Shown: positions 10,721 through 23,258, numbered from the stretch's first letter. The stretch is DNA of 64,000 nucleotides from Carposina sasakii (GCA_014607495.2 CP053153.1:11904001-11968000), one strand, 5' to 3'. Notes: generated by a model from the sequence alone, not told the origin. Numbers and translations are program-made.

Positions 10721-11925
10721 TTTCTCTCGGCGCTGAACGAAGCATAGAGGAGTGGCTTATGGTCAGTATATATGGTGGCGTGTTGTGCCTCCAATATATA
10801 CCTGAAATGCTGTACTGCTGCGTAGACTGCGAATAATTCGCGATAGTACGCGGGCCACGTACTCTGACTTGTCGTAAGCTTTTTACTGAAAAATGCCAGT
10901 GGTTGCCAATTTTGTTGAACCCACTGCTGTAGGCAGGCGCCTACGTGTGTTCCCGAAGCGTCCGTGTAGAGAGCCAGGCGGGCGTCCGGCACGGGGTGTA
11001 CGAGTTGTACGGCTCGGGTGAGGCTGTCGCGGCATGTGAGAAAAGCGCTCTCTAGTTCTGGCGACCAAGGCATAGGTTTGGCACCTTTTAGTTTAGTGGC
11101 CGTCAGAAAATCAACGAGAGGGGCCTGTACCTCTGCGGCGTTAGGTAAAAATTGTCGATAATAATTAATGATACCTAGAAACCTCCTTAGACCTTGCGCG
11201 GTTTTTGGCAGCGGAAACTCGCGGAGTGCGGCCAACTTCTCCTCGGGTGGACGGATGCCGGTCTTCGTCACCATGTAGCCGAGAAATCGGACCTCGCTAG
11301 CGCCGAGCACGCATTTGGCTACGTTGACAACGACACCATACTCGCTGAGCTTCTGTAATATAATACGCAGATGGTTAGAATGCTCCTCTGCAGTTCGTGA
11401 GAAAATTAGGATGTCGTCTAGATATGGAAAACAAAAATCAAGACCTCTAACAATCTCATCTATAAAACGCTGAAACGTTTGACCGGCGTTTCGTAACCCG
11501 AACGTCATGTAGGGGAATTCGAAAAGACCGAATGGCGTTGTAATGGCCGTTTTACAAACGTCAGCGGCGGCAACCGGGATCTGTTGGTATGCCTTTACTA
11601 AATCTAGCGTGCTAAATATAGTAGCGCCCGCTAGGTTATGACCAAAATCCCCACATGACGCACGGGGTACCGGTCCGGCACGGTGCGTGCGTTTAACCGC
11701 TCTATAATCGCCGCAGGGGCGCCATGTGGCGTCCTTTTTCGGCGCGAGATGCAGGGGAGACGACCAGGGGCTTTTAGACGGACGTGCAGTGCCCGCCTGT
11801 ACCATGTTGTCAAACTCTTTCTTCGCAGCGCGGAGTTTGTCCGGCGCTAGGCGGCGCGGTCGAGACACGACAGGCGGTCCATCCGTGGTTTTGATGTAAT
11901 GCACGGTGCTGTGCTTTACAATCCG
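10702..11925 (-). pseudogene. Gypsy reverse transcriptase and RNase H, frame-damaged
   Basis: The segment contains SPWSSPLHLAPKKD, ATIFSTLDLVKAYQQIPV, FPYLDDILIF (the catalytic YxDD, about 11411-11424), FLGYMVTKTGIRP and LRRFLGIINYYRQFLP. RNase H follows with LYTDASGTHVGACL and YTDHKPLLYA. Between about 11650 and 11700 two opposite one-base shifts replace about 20 residues of the normal reverse transcriptase sequence with unrelated residues. The normal residues are visible in the neighbouring frame. Further shifts separate it from protease (near 11925) and from integrase (near 10720). Confidence 0.8.
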
Positions 11926-12371
11926 TCGATGGTTGGTGGTCGAGTCACTTCTGGAAATTCGGAAAGAATTTTTGAGAAAGGTGAGTCTAAATTATTGGTC
12001 TTGATTACTGTTATGCTCAGCTGCGAATTGTTGCTACATGAGGCTGGGACAGACAGTCCAGTAAGCCCATCAAGTAATGCACCTTTGCGGCAGTCAGGCA
12101 ATAAATTGTAATAACCTAAAAAATCAGAACCAATAATTGCAGAGTCTACATCGGCTATGATAAAATTCCACTTAAAATTGCGCCGTAGACCTAGATTAAT
12201 ATTTAAATGTATGCTGCCATAGGTACTAATAGAGCTGCCATTGGCAGCATTGAGCTCGTAACCACTTTTTGTGTGGTGACTCTTGAGTAACCGCCGGGGG
12301 AAACAGCAAATGTCAGAACCAGTGTCAATCAGATAACTGTGTTTGGTCGACTGGTCGACAATAAAAAGGCG
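11916..12371 (-). pseudogene. Gypsy protease
   Basis: The minus strand encodes LIDTGSDICCFPRRLL, holding the D-T-G-S active site of retroviral aspartic proteases at about 12312-12331. Further on comes IIGSDFLGYY, matching the hydrophobic I-I-G-x-D-F-L flap/core motif of the family. The frame stops at 11916 just before reverse transcriptase, in a different phase. It begins in the -1 phase relative to the Gag stop at 12404, which could be a programmed frameshift or one more indel. Confidence 0.75.
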
Positions 12372-12403
12372 GCGACTAGAGTAAGGGCGGTCGGTGTTCG
12401 CCG

Positions 12404-13227
12404 CTACCGACCGCTGTTGTAGTTTTCCTGGGTGCTAACCCAGGAGCAGGGTGGAACACACTTTGTAGCCTTAGATTTAAAACGGTTATGGTACCAACAA
12501 AAATTGCTGTTGGCTGGTTGTGAACGGGATCTACCACAGCTGCGGCTAGCACTACGGTTATGTATGCGGTTGATGCGACTGGAAGAGCTAGTAGTTAGAG
12601 TGGCCACCACACGTGTGAGCTCAGCCACTTGTTTACTAAGCTCTGTAACGGTACTTTGATCTTGGGAAATTGAATTAATTACCTCAGAAGGCTGTGCGTG
12701 GATCTCCATCAGCTGGTCGGCGAGCTTGGTGAGATCGCCGATGTCCTGACCTTGGTGCGCAGTAAGCATTATTTGCACCATGCGAGGCAGCCGGTTGCTC
12801 CATATAGTGCGCAGCAGCTGGTCAGGGAATGTAGATCCGGCCAATGTTCTGAGGTAGCGGAGGAAGGAAGATGGCTTTCGATCGCCTATCTGCTCCCTCT
12901 CCAGCAGTTTGCGGACCTTCTCCTCATATGAGTCTGTGAACCTGGATATAATAGCATCTTTAAGTGTTGTATATGGCAGTGTTTTAGGTGGCTGTATAAT
13001 GAGGTCTTCAACCTCCTTGGCATAATTTGTGTCAAGGTGTGCCACGGTGAAACTAAATTTTGTAGTTTCACTTGTAATGCGATTAATATCAATTGCGCTT
13101 CCAAGCTCGCAAACCACAAAGCAGGCCTGTCTTTGCTGAATGGGGGTGTTCGTATAGACACCCTGTTAACTTGCATCTTGCCCACAACCTCACTGCCCCC
13201 AGCGTCAGCAAACTCTTCGTCAGACAT
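12404..13227 (-). pseudogene. Gypsy Gag, one frameshift
   Basis: Translation from 13227 gives MSDEEFADAGG and VSIRTPPFSKDRPALWFASL, the usual N terminus of this Gag type. The rest (TVAHLDTNYAKEVEDLI, GDRKPSSFLRYLRTLAG, QLLRTIWSNRLP) is in another frame, entered near 13090. Near the C terminus is CWYHNRFKSKATKC. This Cys/His-containing tail is typical of insect Gag proteins and is not a classical zinc knuckle. The one-base shift leaves the protein truncated. Confidence 0.75.
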
Positions 13228-13762
13228 TTCCGGCGAGGTAAATGGGATGGGGTGAAAATAGGTAAGGTTAGGTTAGATAAATAGCAAAGTAGTACGTACC
13301 ATGCGGTTTCACATAAATAGTGCGAAGTAAAATTTGTATAAAATTTAAAATAAAAACGTATAAAATGTAAAACTAATTGTTCCCATGCGTGCAACACCAA
13401 ACACGTGCATCACACTCAACATGCAGTATAGTCAACCACGTGCGTCCGCCACTTGGTCTGCCTGGAGAACACGCTGTATGTACACGCTGTGTAGCCGGGA
13501 TCGCGGTCTGCGCGCCCGCTCGTACCTTGCCGTGCTGCGGGGCTTCGCCCCCTCGTACCAATGGCTGTAGGCTAGGAGCGTAGCCGGGTTCGCGGAATGC
13601 GCGCCCGCTCGTACCACGTGGATGATGCGGGGTAGGCTTACCCCCTCGTGCAAAACCTGGGCCTCGTACCAGAATCGTGGGCGTGCTAGCCAAATATGCG
13701 CCAGAGCACGCGGTTTCTTCCAAAAAAAAAAAAATAACGGAGCCAAAAGTTTTCTCCTTCAA

Positions 13763-14162
13763 TGGGCGTTTTTCCATTACCCGGCCCGGCACCGGCACGA
13801 CACCGGCATGGCCGTGCACCGGCACCGGCGCCGGGGTTTCGTTTTTCCACTGCGCCGGTGTCGATGCCGGTTTACGCCCGGTGAGTGGTACAGTACTGAC
13901 ACGGACTTCAGCACACACACACGGCTACAATTCATATAAATATGAAATATAAAAATGCAATTTTGCCGGCCGGCACCGGTGGGAAGCTTGCTACCCCGGC
14001 GACGGCGACGGCGCCGGCAGGACTCAATGCCGGACCGGCGCCGGCGCCGGTAAGTGAAAAAGCGAGCCATACATTTTCATACATTTTTGCTTCCCCGGTA
14101 ACGGCATGGCGCCGGCGCCGGCGCCGGTGCCGGTGCCGGGCCGGGTAATGGAAAAACGCCCA
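13763..14162. repeat. GC-rich foldback insert in the gypsy leader
   Basis: The arms are exact inverted repeats of roughly 35 bases. The left begins TGGGCGTTTTTCCATTACCC and the right ends with its reverse complement. The inside is built of CCGGCACCGGCGCCGG-like words, many of them self-complementary. AATG on each side may be a target duplication. It lies between the primer site and Gag. The GC content is far above that of the rest of the window. Confidence 0.65.
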
Positions 14163-14260
14163 ATGTGGTGGTTGGGCAAAATGGCGGAGATGCGCGCACG
14201 ATGCTTCCGCCGTTGCTTGCTTGCTTGGTCGATCCAATCCGCCGTCCGTGCGATCGTTCG

Positions 14261-14280
14261 GATCACGTCGGGGTCACCAA
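14261..14280 (-). other. Primer binding site
   Basis: Directly after the 5' LTR the element sense strand reads TTGGTGACCCCGACGTGATC. The TGGTGACCCC start is the kind of tRNA 3'-end complement seen in many insect gypsy elements. I cannot name the tRNA with certainty. Confidence 0.7.
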
Positions 14281-14281
14281 T

Positions 14282-14532
14282 TTGGAGTGGTAGTTGTAGT
14301 AGATTTCTTCCAATAAATGAGTACGAATACTGATGTGGTATATGCAGTTTATTGTACAACTAGGCTCACAATTTGCTTACGCACAGAGAGAGAGACGTGT
14401 GAACGCGGCGGCGGCCGACAGGCAAGAGAGAGAGCTGCCAAATATGACAGCTCATGTCAGAGACAATTAGAGTAGCGTTCTCCGCTATGGACGCGTTCAC
14501 CGTTTACATTAGTGGGCGGTTTACACGCCACA
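14282..14532 (-). repeat. 5' LTR of the gypsy element
   Basis: 251 bp, identical by eye to 8446-8696. It starts TGT on the minus strand at 14532 and is followed outside by GGGT (14533-14536). Confidence 0.9.
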
Positions 14533-15100
14533 GGGTATTCTGATATTTTTTTTATTTCTACTGTCCTAAATATAGGACAGTAGGCTTATCTGGGTTAATG
14601 ATATTTTTTTTAAACGAAAAACTGACTTCCTCCCCTATGAGCCAAAACTCGAGCTTACTAAAGTAAAATTTTGCTAAAGGGCAAACATATATTGCGTTAA
14701 GCCATGTACGAAGTTTAGAAGGCATAATATTGTCAGATTTATATGCCAGCAAATAATTAAATAGGCCACAAGACAAAAGGGCACCGAGAGAAATGACTAG
14801 GCTTCGAAATTTTACGTCTGACAATATATACAACATATAATTATACTCCATCTTCCTGCCCTGTTCTCAATCATTTGGGGGTTAACGGTTACCATATGTA
14901 GGTTAGAGTTACTCTTCTTTCATTCATTCCTATTATCCGTCATCTCGTTATTCTCATGCCTACCTCTTCCTCTATAACCACCTTACTTCGGACACGTCTT
15001 AACGCAACATATAATTACACGACTTAACACAATTATCTTTATCTTCATAAGCCTACCTATTGCAGTCCACGTAGGCCTCCCCCTACCATAGGGGGATTTT
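14533..15100. other. Gene-poor flank of the gypsy element
   Basis: It contains a short palindrome (CTACTGTCCTAAATATAGGACAGTAG, about 14559-14584) and, at 15056-15088, a scrap of the GCAGTCCAC...GGCCTCCCCC repeat. A 97-codon minus-strand frame at 14558-14851 has no recognisable domain and no promoter or splice support. Confidence 0.3.
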
Positions 15101-15129
15101 GTTACTAAAAAGTTCCATTATCTGTTTTT

Positions 15130-15540
15130 CGGCGGCTCCATCATCAGACCCTCGTTTCCTTTATATATGTGTAGCTGACCGAAATTCTCTATAAAAATCT
15201 AGAAACGGACTACTCGTGCCTATTATATTTGAGGATATCCCTAGATTCCTTAGAGATTCCATCATCAGATGTTATGTTTTATATGTAGGTGACCAAAACG
15301 CTCAGTAAAAGTGTAAAAACAGACTACATGTGCCTACAATATTTGAGGATTGCCCTCGATTTCTCCAAGATCCCATCATTAGATCCTGATGTGGTGAATA
15401 TGGGACCAACCTGGAAGCATACCATGACCAACTATATAAAAAAATTGAAATCGGTTTTAAATGACGGAGTTCTGAGGTAAAAAAAAAAAAACAGACGAAT
15501 TGATAACCTCTCTTTTTGAAGTCGGTTAAAAAGTAGAATG
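15130..15540. repeat. Three degenerate tandem units of about 118 bp
   Basis: CCATCATCAGA-like words recur near 15139, 15260 and 15374, each followed by a tract like CTACxxGTGCCTA and ATTTGAGGAT. The block ends with TTTTTGAAGTCGGTTAAAAAG, a word typical of a very common lepidopteran interspersed repeat. No coding function is evident. Confidence 0.55.
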
Positions 15541-17741
15541 GCTGCCTTTTTGGACTCAAGTCTGTTTCGCAAGGGTTCATATATTAATCCTGCGCTACTA
15601 AATAACTGTTCACTTGGACTTTCTTGCCGGACCTGCTACACATCCGCATCAGCTTCGCGTCGATTTGCACGGATGCGGATGTCAAAATCGATGCGGATGC
15701 GAATATTCGCAACATCCCTGGTGTGTAGGTCTCATTACTCATTTCAAATTAAATCGGTTCCCGTATTACATAGGTACGTAGAGACACGGCTGTGTTTCCG
15801 AAATGGGGAAGCCAGACCTGCAGAATAATAAAGGAGATCCCTAAGGTCTCTTTATCCAAAAAGTACCTAACTAGAGTTAGGTATTATAATCACAAAGGTA
15901 ACTAAAGAAGAAACGAGTATAAATCAAAGAGAATACTCTTTGGATAAATGGTTGATGCCGCAATATGAATCAGTGGCCTATTCCACTCTAATCCACTGGG
16001 AAAATCCATTAATGGATTAAATTCCACTTTAATCCACTGCTATAAAACTCACAGGAGACTGTATTAGAGTGGAACACCTATTCCACTATAATCCATTGAC
16101 TAAAATCTATTGATGGATTAGATTCCGCTTCTGAGTACACTCACGTCCATCAATGCATTTTTTTGCGATTCAAAGTATATGTTTTCGTCCGCGTATAATT
16201 TTTAATTATAAATTCTTCAACGTATGTTTATATAAAAATTATAGAATACTTTTTACTTGAAAATTACACATACGCGGAAAATTGGCTTGAATTTTTTGCA
16301 GAGCCATACACCTAGGTACTACACCTAGGTTCTACATGAAAAATCATTAGGTACCTACTGTTAGGTTCCAACCGGTTTTTTAAGCCATTTAATTATCATC
16401 TAAAAGTTTATTAACAAAAAGACGTGAAATAAAATAAAACATGAAAACTCTTTAATTCATCAACTAGTTGCAAATTGGATGTAAGGGCATGTAAAGGGTC
16501 AGCCGGGTGCACGGTGTGTGACCTGCAACTAGGTCAATCGATGCATCTTGCATCTACACAATGAGGTACGTACGTACCGCTATAGAGAACTGTCTGTTTT
16601 ATTTACCTTGCTGATGTATGTAAGGTCGAAGCTGTTTACGGAGATTATACAGGTGGAAAAGCCAGGGTAATTATATTAGTAAATTAAATCTGATGCCTTA
16701 AGAAAAGGGCTAGTCAAGAACACCCGAAACCGGGGAGCAAGCATAAAGAACTTAAAGAATGTGGACGAGGCGAAAGAGGTATGTCTGGAGTGTACTAAAT
16801 GGAGATTGCAATATGGCCGTTAGTGGTCAGTAAATAACACTTGTCTACATAAGTTTACAGATGAGTTCCAAGGAGCATAATTTTATACAATAATTAAGTA
16901 TAGAGGCAGTGAAAAGTAATGAAAAAAATCAATCGAAATGCCTTCACTTGCTACGCGCGTTCGTATCATGCTACGAACTACGAAACCTACTACGGTAAAT
17001 TAACGTGTCTAGTACCAAAAAATAATAGGTACACCTATTTAATAATGTAAACGCTGTTTTATTTCAATACCATAGAATAAGGAATTATTCTAAGTTAAAT
17101 CCTTAACTTTTATGAGTTACTAGTGGACGCCCGCGACGTCGTCCACGTGGACTGTAGAAAAAACTAAATGTACCTAATCATCCGGGATAAAAATATTGTC
17201 GTGATAAAAAGTATTCTATGTCCTATACCTATTGTTGCAAAACATGGTAGGTAGGTATTACAAGATATGATAATCTTCAAGCAAACTAATCGCATTGCAC
17301 TTTTTACTTGTTCGCAGTAGGTAGGTACTTACATTACGGTAAAATGTTTGATGAAATTGAAAAAAGATGAAAATGAAATGTTTATAGATATGATATGGAA
17401 ATACAGTTCTTCATCAGAGAAGCCCTTAGTTTGTGAGAGAAACAAACTACCAAAGAAATATTTCGTCATATGATTCACCGCAAGTGGTCGCGGCGCATGC
17501 GTTAAGCTATCGACTACCCCCCTCCCTACGGGATGAAGTTGCAGGATAAAAGATCTTGAACCCGAATCATAGGACTAGCTCTTCCATCAGACTTCTGTTG
17601 TGTGTAGGCTCATCTCTATAAATATGAAAAACATATGAAATATGAAAACACAGCTGCGTTCCCGAAATGGGGTTGCCAGAACTGCAGGATAAAAGGAGAT
17701 CTAACAGCCACGTTTGTTAGCATAGTGGAGACAGATGTATA
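15541..17741. other. Repeat-rich non-coding DNA
   Basis: Recognisable pieces are a CGGATGCGGATG repeat near 15640-15720 and a CGAAATGGGG repeat near 15798. There is also a cluster of CTAATCCACTG words in both orientations (15970-16130), a relic of the RTE-type LINE near 16755-16810, and a CCGCGACGTCGTCCACGTGG repeat scrap near 17128-17240. I see no gene. Confidence 0.4.
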
Positions 17742-18077
17742 CAGGTGACTTTTGGTCGTCAACGTTCCCGAAAACTACGGAATCTCCTCATCATCACTAT
17801 CATTTTTCTCCATGGAAGCATACCTGGGAAGTGTCTGGTTCCCAAGATATTAGGGTCCAAAGTTGAGTAAATAAACTGCGTTTTCGCGTAGCAAGATTTT
17901 TCAAGAGAAATAATTAATATCTGTATGAAAAAACTAGCATAAACACTGGACACTATAAATTTCACCCGATCAAGTAATATTTTTTTTGTTCAAAAAAATT
18001 TACATATTTTCCCACCATTTTTTTTTGGCATAAACTTGCTTTCCCTTCGTTAAGGGTGGCTACGAAAAAACACCCTG
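17742..18077. mobile_element. CAGGGTG MITE of the CGTTGGCA type, reverse copy
   Basis: The ends are CAGGTGACTTTTGGTCGTC on the left and GAAAAAACACCCTG on the right, with TA outside both. Inside are CCGAAAACTACGGAATCTCC and ATGGAAGCATACCTGGGAAG, shared with 20724, 27033 and 61924. Short open frames in it are a property of the repeat and recur in other copies. Confidence 0.7.
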
Positions 18078-20723
18078 TATGATCTGTGATAACTTGCTAG
18101 CTTATATTCTGAGAAAATGCACGAATTCCTTAATCGGAAAGATATATCAAAAAATTTAGTTAAAGTATGATTTTATAATAACATGGATCAATAATAAGAT
18201 GGTAATGCCATTGGATCGGTTCATGGTGGGGATATCGCTGATACATAGCAGTCATAAAAATCTATGAACCGCTCACATGGCTTACATTAATATATTAAAT
18301 TAATGTTTTAAGTATAGGTACACTCATCAATTTTATAAGGCTATATCATCATAGGGGGACAGATCTGACTTTTTCCAATTTGTCCCAATAAATAAGGTAC
18401 AAGGTAAATACATGTATAATGTCTAGGTTTAGGCTTTAGTTCTACTATTTATATATTGCTTTAAAACAATACTTACCTATTACCTAAATAATAGTACTAA
18501 GAAAGTAGATACTTAACAACAATAATTAATCTACTTATTAAAGTTTTAAACTCAACTTTAAGTTTAAAGTTTTTTTAAAACTTTTTAACAACTTTAAGTT
18601 TAGTTTGTCACTAGAAAGTTCAGCGGGAGTTCCGTGAATCAGGGCATTTGGTTCAGCTTTTTTAGATTTTTTTTATTTTGGCATTGCCGGAAAACTTTAG
18701 ACAGGTAGCTTGCCTAACTTGCATTTATTTTTACACGAAACGACGGGTGGAGTAGGTACATCAGTGATGTATAGTCTTGTGTAACCTTCTTTTAAGTAAC
18801 TTGTGGATAGTGTAGTGGACTGTGTACTTATTTATACTTTAAAAACAATACCTAAGTATGTATTTTTGTATACAGTTGTTAACTGTCCCAAATAAATAAA
18901 ATAAAAATATTGAGGGCTTAGTGTGGGTTCGTCAACGTTAACTAAAATATTCATATCAACCAATCACATAACGACCTTGTTCTCAATTATGGCAAGCCAT
19001 GTGATAAAGCTGGGCAGCAGCGCCTCCCGTCTTGACAACATAGTCCAAAATATAAACTGCGGTCACCAACCCGCCTGCCCAGCGTGGTGACTATGGGCAA
19101 ATACCCCCTGGCAGTCTTGTGGCGTGACCTGGGGGAGGCCTACGTCCAGCAGTGGACTGCAACAGGCTGATGATGATGATGATAATGTGATAAAGCATAC
19201 TGTACACTTTCAGAACAAAGAATATACTTACTTCAGTATATTCAATCATTCGATTTTTGAAATCTCAATTTAATTAAAAAAAGGATTTATAAAAGAGGTT
19301 TCTATTCCTATGATTGGAGGTTAGTGAGGGTAAAGTTTAGAAAACTACCTATTCAATCAACCCGTAACCTCTAGCTGCATCCTCCGTAAAAGCCTTCAGA
19401 TCTAATAATAGCCTTAGCAACAGTTATTTTACGCCACTGCATTCATTTTCTGAATGTAGGTATCTACGCAAGCATTCCTACTGCATAGAATACTAACTTT
19501 TTCATAATAGAGAATAATAGCGTTCTATCTAAATGTCACATGACAGTACCTACTGCCTTATGTGTTAGTGTAATAAATTATATAATGAAATAATTAAAGT
19601 GGCCATAATAACTAAAATAAGAAAAATTACCTAATTAGAGCAGGCAGACAGATATATACGTACACTCACCTACATACGAATAACAGCAGAACTGATTGAT
19701 CCTGGAAAGATTAACTTAACCATAGACTAACTTAACTAAATACATAGTTTCTCGTAGACGTACCTACTGTCTGTTTACGGATTACTGTATTATTACAGGG
19801 TTACGACCCTTTGTTTATAAACTGCATAAAAACGAACTTGTCGGGTTATGCAGTATGCACCCACCAACCTACATGTTTGTGCTATATTACCTTTATAGGC
19901 GCTATATCTGTAACATTACTTCTCCACGAAGTTATAAGACTAGTCGATTGTCATCAAAACACATAAAAGAACCCGTAAAATAGATTATGAGTAGGCAGTA
20001 CTATTAAAACGTAGATATAAGGAACACAATAGAGTACCTACCTATTTAATAAAACAGGACATTTAGAAAACAACATTCCGATATGCTGCTAGCGTATTGT
20101 AGCTTCTATTTCTACGCGAAAAGACATGAAAACCCTGTGAATGTTATGGTTTACTGTTCTTTTCAAATTAATGGGATAATATTATGGACCCCTTCCATTG
20201 CCAAGGTCAGATCGATCGGCATACAGTGTGAATGAGAAGGCAGTACCGGTATCCATACATTGTGATGGTGTCTTCTTTCTTACTCTAGCAAGGTGTGATG
20301 AGCTTTTCATTGATGGAAACAGAAATGTGTTTTCGTAAGCACCTACGTAGTTGTTTAGCCTACGACGATGGCTGGAGGTCCCAAGCCTTAGGGAAGTAGG
20401 TATATATGTCTATTATAATAAAAGAGATTGGGAAAAAGTGTGCGAATTACGCATTCACTTTTCACCAAAGTCTACCGTCAATGAATTATCTGTCAAATTT
20501 GGGCAATGCTTAGCTTAAACGATGTTTAAATTCTTTTATACAATAACATGGTAAAATCAAATCTTAAACAAAAGCGAACCTCTTGAAATTTGTAAGTACA
20601 ACCTATTTACCTATATAGGTATATTATCGAGCACATGTTCATAATGCTCAAGTAGGAATTGTAAGTAGATAGGTATTATATTTTTTAAGACTTTTAGGTA
20701 AGTGAAGATGGGATTGTCTGGTC
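18078..20723. other. Non-coding DNA with one SINE-like repeat
   Basis: At about 19000-19185 lies a reverse-oriented copy of the repeat with AGCAGTGGACTGCAACAGGCTGATGATG and GCGCCTCCCGTCTTGACAACATAGTC. The rest is AT-rich and shows no open frame or splice pattern worth naming. Confidence 0.4.
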
Positions 20724-21100
20724 CCTGTATAGTCGTCAACGTTCCCAAAAACTACGGAATCTCCACATCATCACGATCATTTTTCTCCATGGAAGCATAC
20801 CTGGAAAGTGTCTGGTTTCCAAAATATTAGGGTCCAAAGTTGAGTAAATAGACTGTTTTTCTGCATAAATGCACATTAATGCGTGTAGCAAGATTTTTTT
20901 CACGAGAAATATTAATATCTGTCTATAAAAAAATAGCATAAACACTGGACACTATAAATTTCACCCGATCAAGTTATTAAATTTTGTATTTCAAGAAAAT
21001 TTATATTGTTTACCCGTATTTTTTTTTTGGCATAAACTTACTTTACTTAGTGTATAGAGTACGTACCTTTCGTTAAGGGTGGCAACGAAAAAACATTCTG
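20724..21100. mobile_element. CAGGGTG MITE of the CGTTGGCA type, reverse copy
   Basis: It is the same family as 17742-18077: AGTCGTCAACGTTCCCAAAA at the left and GGTGGCAACGAAAAAACATTCTG at the right. Relative to that copy it has an extra GCACATTAATGCGTG segment, which the 27033 and 61924 copies also contain in related form. Confidence 0.7.
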
Positions 21101-22998
21101 TATATTCTTAGAAAAATACCCGCGTAGGTGGCAACTGTAAGTTGTTTGTTACTCTGTAAACATGGTAAGTTACCTATTGTTTGGGTGTTTGGTAGAGCTA
21201 ACAATTACTCGTAAACGGAGTTGCGGAATACTTATTAGATACAGGAAAGGTAAAAATATGTGTAACTAACATAAATCTACGTAAAGCTATAATAAAGGTA
21301 TAACAGGTTAGTTTGCTTTTTTGGAATTTAATCAGGAAAATAGAGCGATTAAAAGATCTAATAACGTCAAAAGATTACGGTATCCTCTGGCTGGAATCAT
21401 AAATATTAGTTTTCTACATTTTATCAGTCTTCTTACCGATAGAACATATTATATATATATATATTATATAGGTTTATACTAATGCTAAAACGTAACATAT
21501 GTAACAAACTGCTTTGTACCAAAACAAGCCCAGCTCTCAGCGACTTCTGCGACGTAGAATGTACCCTTGTAAGAGACTATTATCTCACTACCTCATAACG
21601 CCACGTTACGTAATACAACCAAATTCGCTCCAACTTCAAAATACATTGCTGGCTTAGTTCTGGTGAAGATCTGAAACGTGGTGTAAGGGTAGTGATGTAT
21701 CTGCCATTTGTCGATAAAATGTGAGCTTGGTGGGCAGAAGTGTAGTTGTAGTAGGTATAGGTAGGCAAGAGCCGGCCGGCCGGCGGCAGGCGCGCGCTTC
21801 TATATGTTTACATTTGAGTGACGAGATGAAACGTCGATGTCGATATCAATTTGAATAGATTATAATATTTTAACTACAAGGTACTTGATTGAGTTCCCAT
21901 AACTTTGTATGATCTACCGGATTTGAAATTATATTTCGGCATCCAGTCCAAAAGGTACATAAATAAAATGACATTCACATTGTCGATATCCTACATATAT
22001 AATTAAATAGTTACTTCAGATAATATCTTTGTAATTCTAAAATCTAAACTAATCACTGTTTTAAAACTTTAACATAAACATGAACGCTTATATGAACTTG
22101 ACAGTAATTTAAGTATTTAGATTAATGTAGATTTTTTTTTACATAAATCATTTATCAGTAAGGTCAAAAATACCCACACCGACTCAAATCTCATTCAAAA
22201 TTGCACAATGCCCGACAATACCCCTACAATGCAATTATTTCAAAAATATCCACACCCACTCAAATCTCATTCAAAAATGCACAATGCCCGGCAATATCCC
22301 TACAATGCAATTTTTTCTTTGTGATAAGATCGTAGGCATTCATCGATATCATTCCACCCATCCCTAGCTCACACACCCTCCCTCCATCCAGTCGCTTTCA
22401 CCGATCGCCCGCGAGCAGACACACCCTGCTTCGTCCTGAAATTCAGTCACCATTGATTAGTCTTCATTTCCCTATTTCCTAATAGTGATCTATTGTTCTT
22501 CTTACATAACAATCTATTGGTAAGTCGATCTCTAAAAAGTTCATATGTTGAGTTAGCTCCTTTTTGTTATAGTCTGGTTTATGTATACGTAGAGCATTAT
22601 ATTTCTCAAGGACGTTTTTTGTTTATCGTGTTCCTCCCCAGTCAAAGCAATTTTATTTAGATCTTTTGTACTTTCATAATATTCATTGTGAATTTTAATC
22701 GCAGATCTTATTTTTTGTGCAATAAAATATGCTCTGAAATGTAATTTTAAAGTAACTTTAAACACGGGTTCGTAATAACACCGTAGAGTTTTTAACTTGG
22801 AATTTACTTAGTATTTACTAGATGACGATAGAGAAGTAACGGAGCCGCTTTCGTGTGACCGACACACCCTCTCCTTTTTTCGGGTCATTGGCAGCTAAAT
22901 CATTAAATACCTATACTTTTAAATATTAGATAATTTAACATGTAGTTACTTAGCCAATTTAGATAGATTTAATGTGTGGAAAAAGCCATATTATTATA
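21101..22998. other. Non-coding DNA with simple repeats
   Basis: There is an AT dinucleotide run at about 21448-21470. At 22164-22312 two 76-bp direct copies occur, each carrying CACTCAAATCTCATTCAAAA-like and CACAATGCCCG words. A GC-rich patch (GCCGGCCGGCCGGCGGCAGG) lies near 21770. No gene is supported. Confidence 0.45.
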
Positions 22999-23258
22999 CA
23001 GGGTGTAACTAAAAGGGTATGTTAAGCAAAAAGCTATGTAAATAGCCCACTGTAGAGAACCTATTCACAAAATTTGAGACCCGAAATCACATGTTTATTT
23101 TTCCCGATAGTATGGAGAATTTTTAAATATCTCAGTAATTTTCATACAATCTTGAAAAATAAAAATGTGATTTCAAGTCTCAAATTTTGGAAATAGGTTC
23201 TCTATAGTGGGCTATTTACATATCTTTTCGCTTAACATACCCTTTCTGTTACACCCTG
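22999..23258. mobile_element. CAGGGTGTAAC MITE, copy 2
   Basis: CAGGGTGTAACTAAAAGGG at the left is mirrored by CCCTTTCTGTTACACCCTG at the right, with TA outside. Most of the 260 bp could fold into one hairpin (AATCACATGTTTATTTTTC and its near complement). Confidence 0.75.

Larger units (their letters stand above)
8446..14532 (-). mobile_element. Ty3/gypsy-type LTR retrotransposon, frame-broken
   Basis: The element runs on the minus strand from the 5' LTR (14282-14532) to the 3' LTR (8446-8696), about 6.1 kb, with GGGT on both sides. In element order it has a primer site, a leader with a GC-rich foldback insert, Gag, protease, reverse transcriptase with RNase H, and integrase, then a purine tract. 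This order, with integrase after RNase H, is that of Ty3/gypsy. There is no envelope-like frame after integrase. The LTRs appear identical, so insertion was recent. However, the coding region is shifted out of frame at about five places by single bases (near 13090, 11925, 11700, 11650 and 10720). As it stands it cannot make its proteins. Confidence 0.9.

Noticed and set aside
13373..14359. Several overlapping frames of 60-180 codons on both strands
   Set aside because: They arise from the stop-poor GC-rich foldback and LTR leader; none has a domain.
14558..14851. 97-codon hydrophobic minus-strand frame
   Set aside because: AT-rich DNA easily gives such frames; no motif or transcript signal supports it.
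15130..15480. CRISPR-like regular repeats
   Set aside because: Units are about 118 bp, degenerate and without constant spacers; this is a eukaryotic tandem repeat.
17759..17965. 68-codon frame, with a relative at 20736-20945
   Set aside because: Both lie inside copies of the same MITE; the likeness reflects the repeat, not a protein family.
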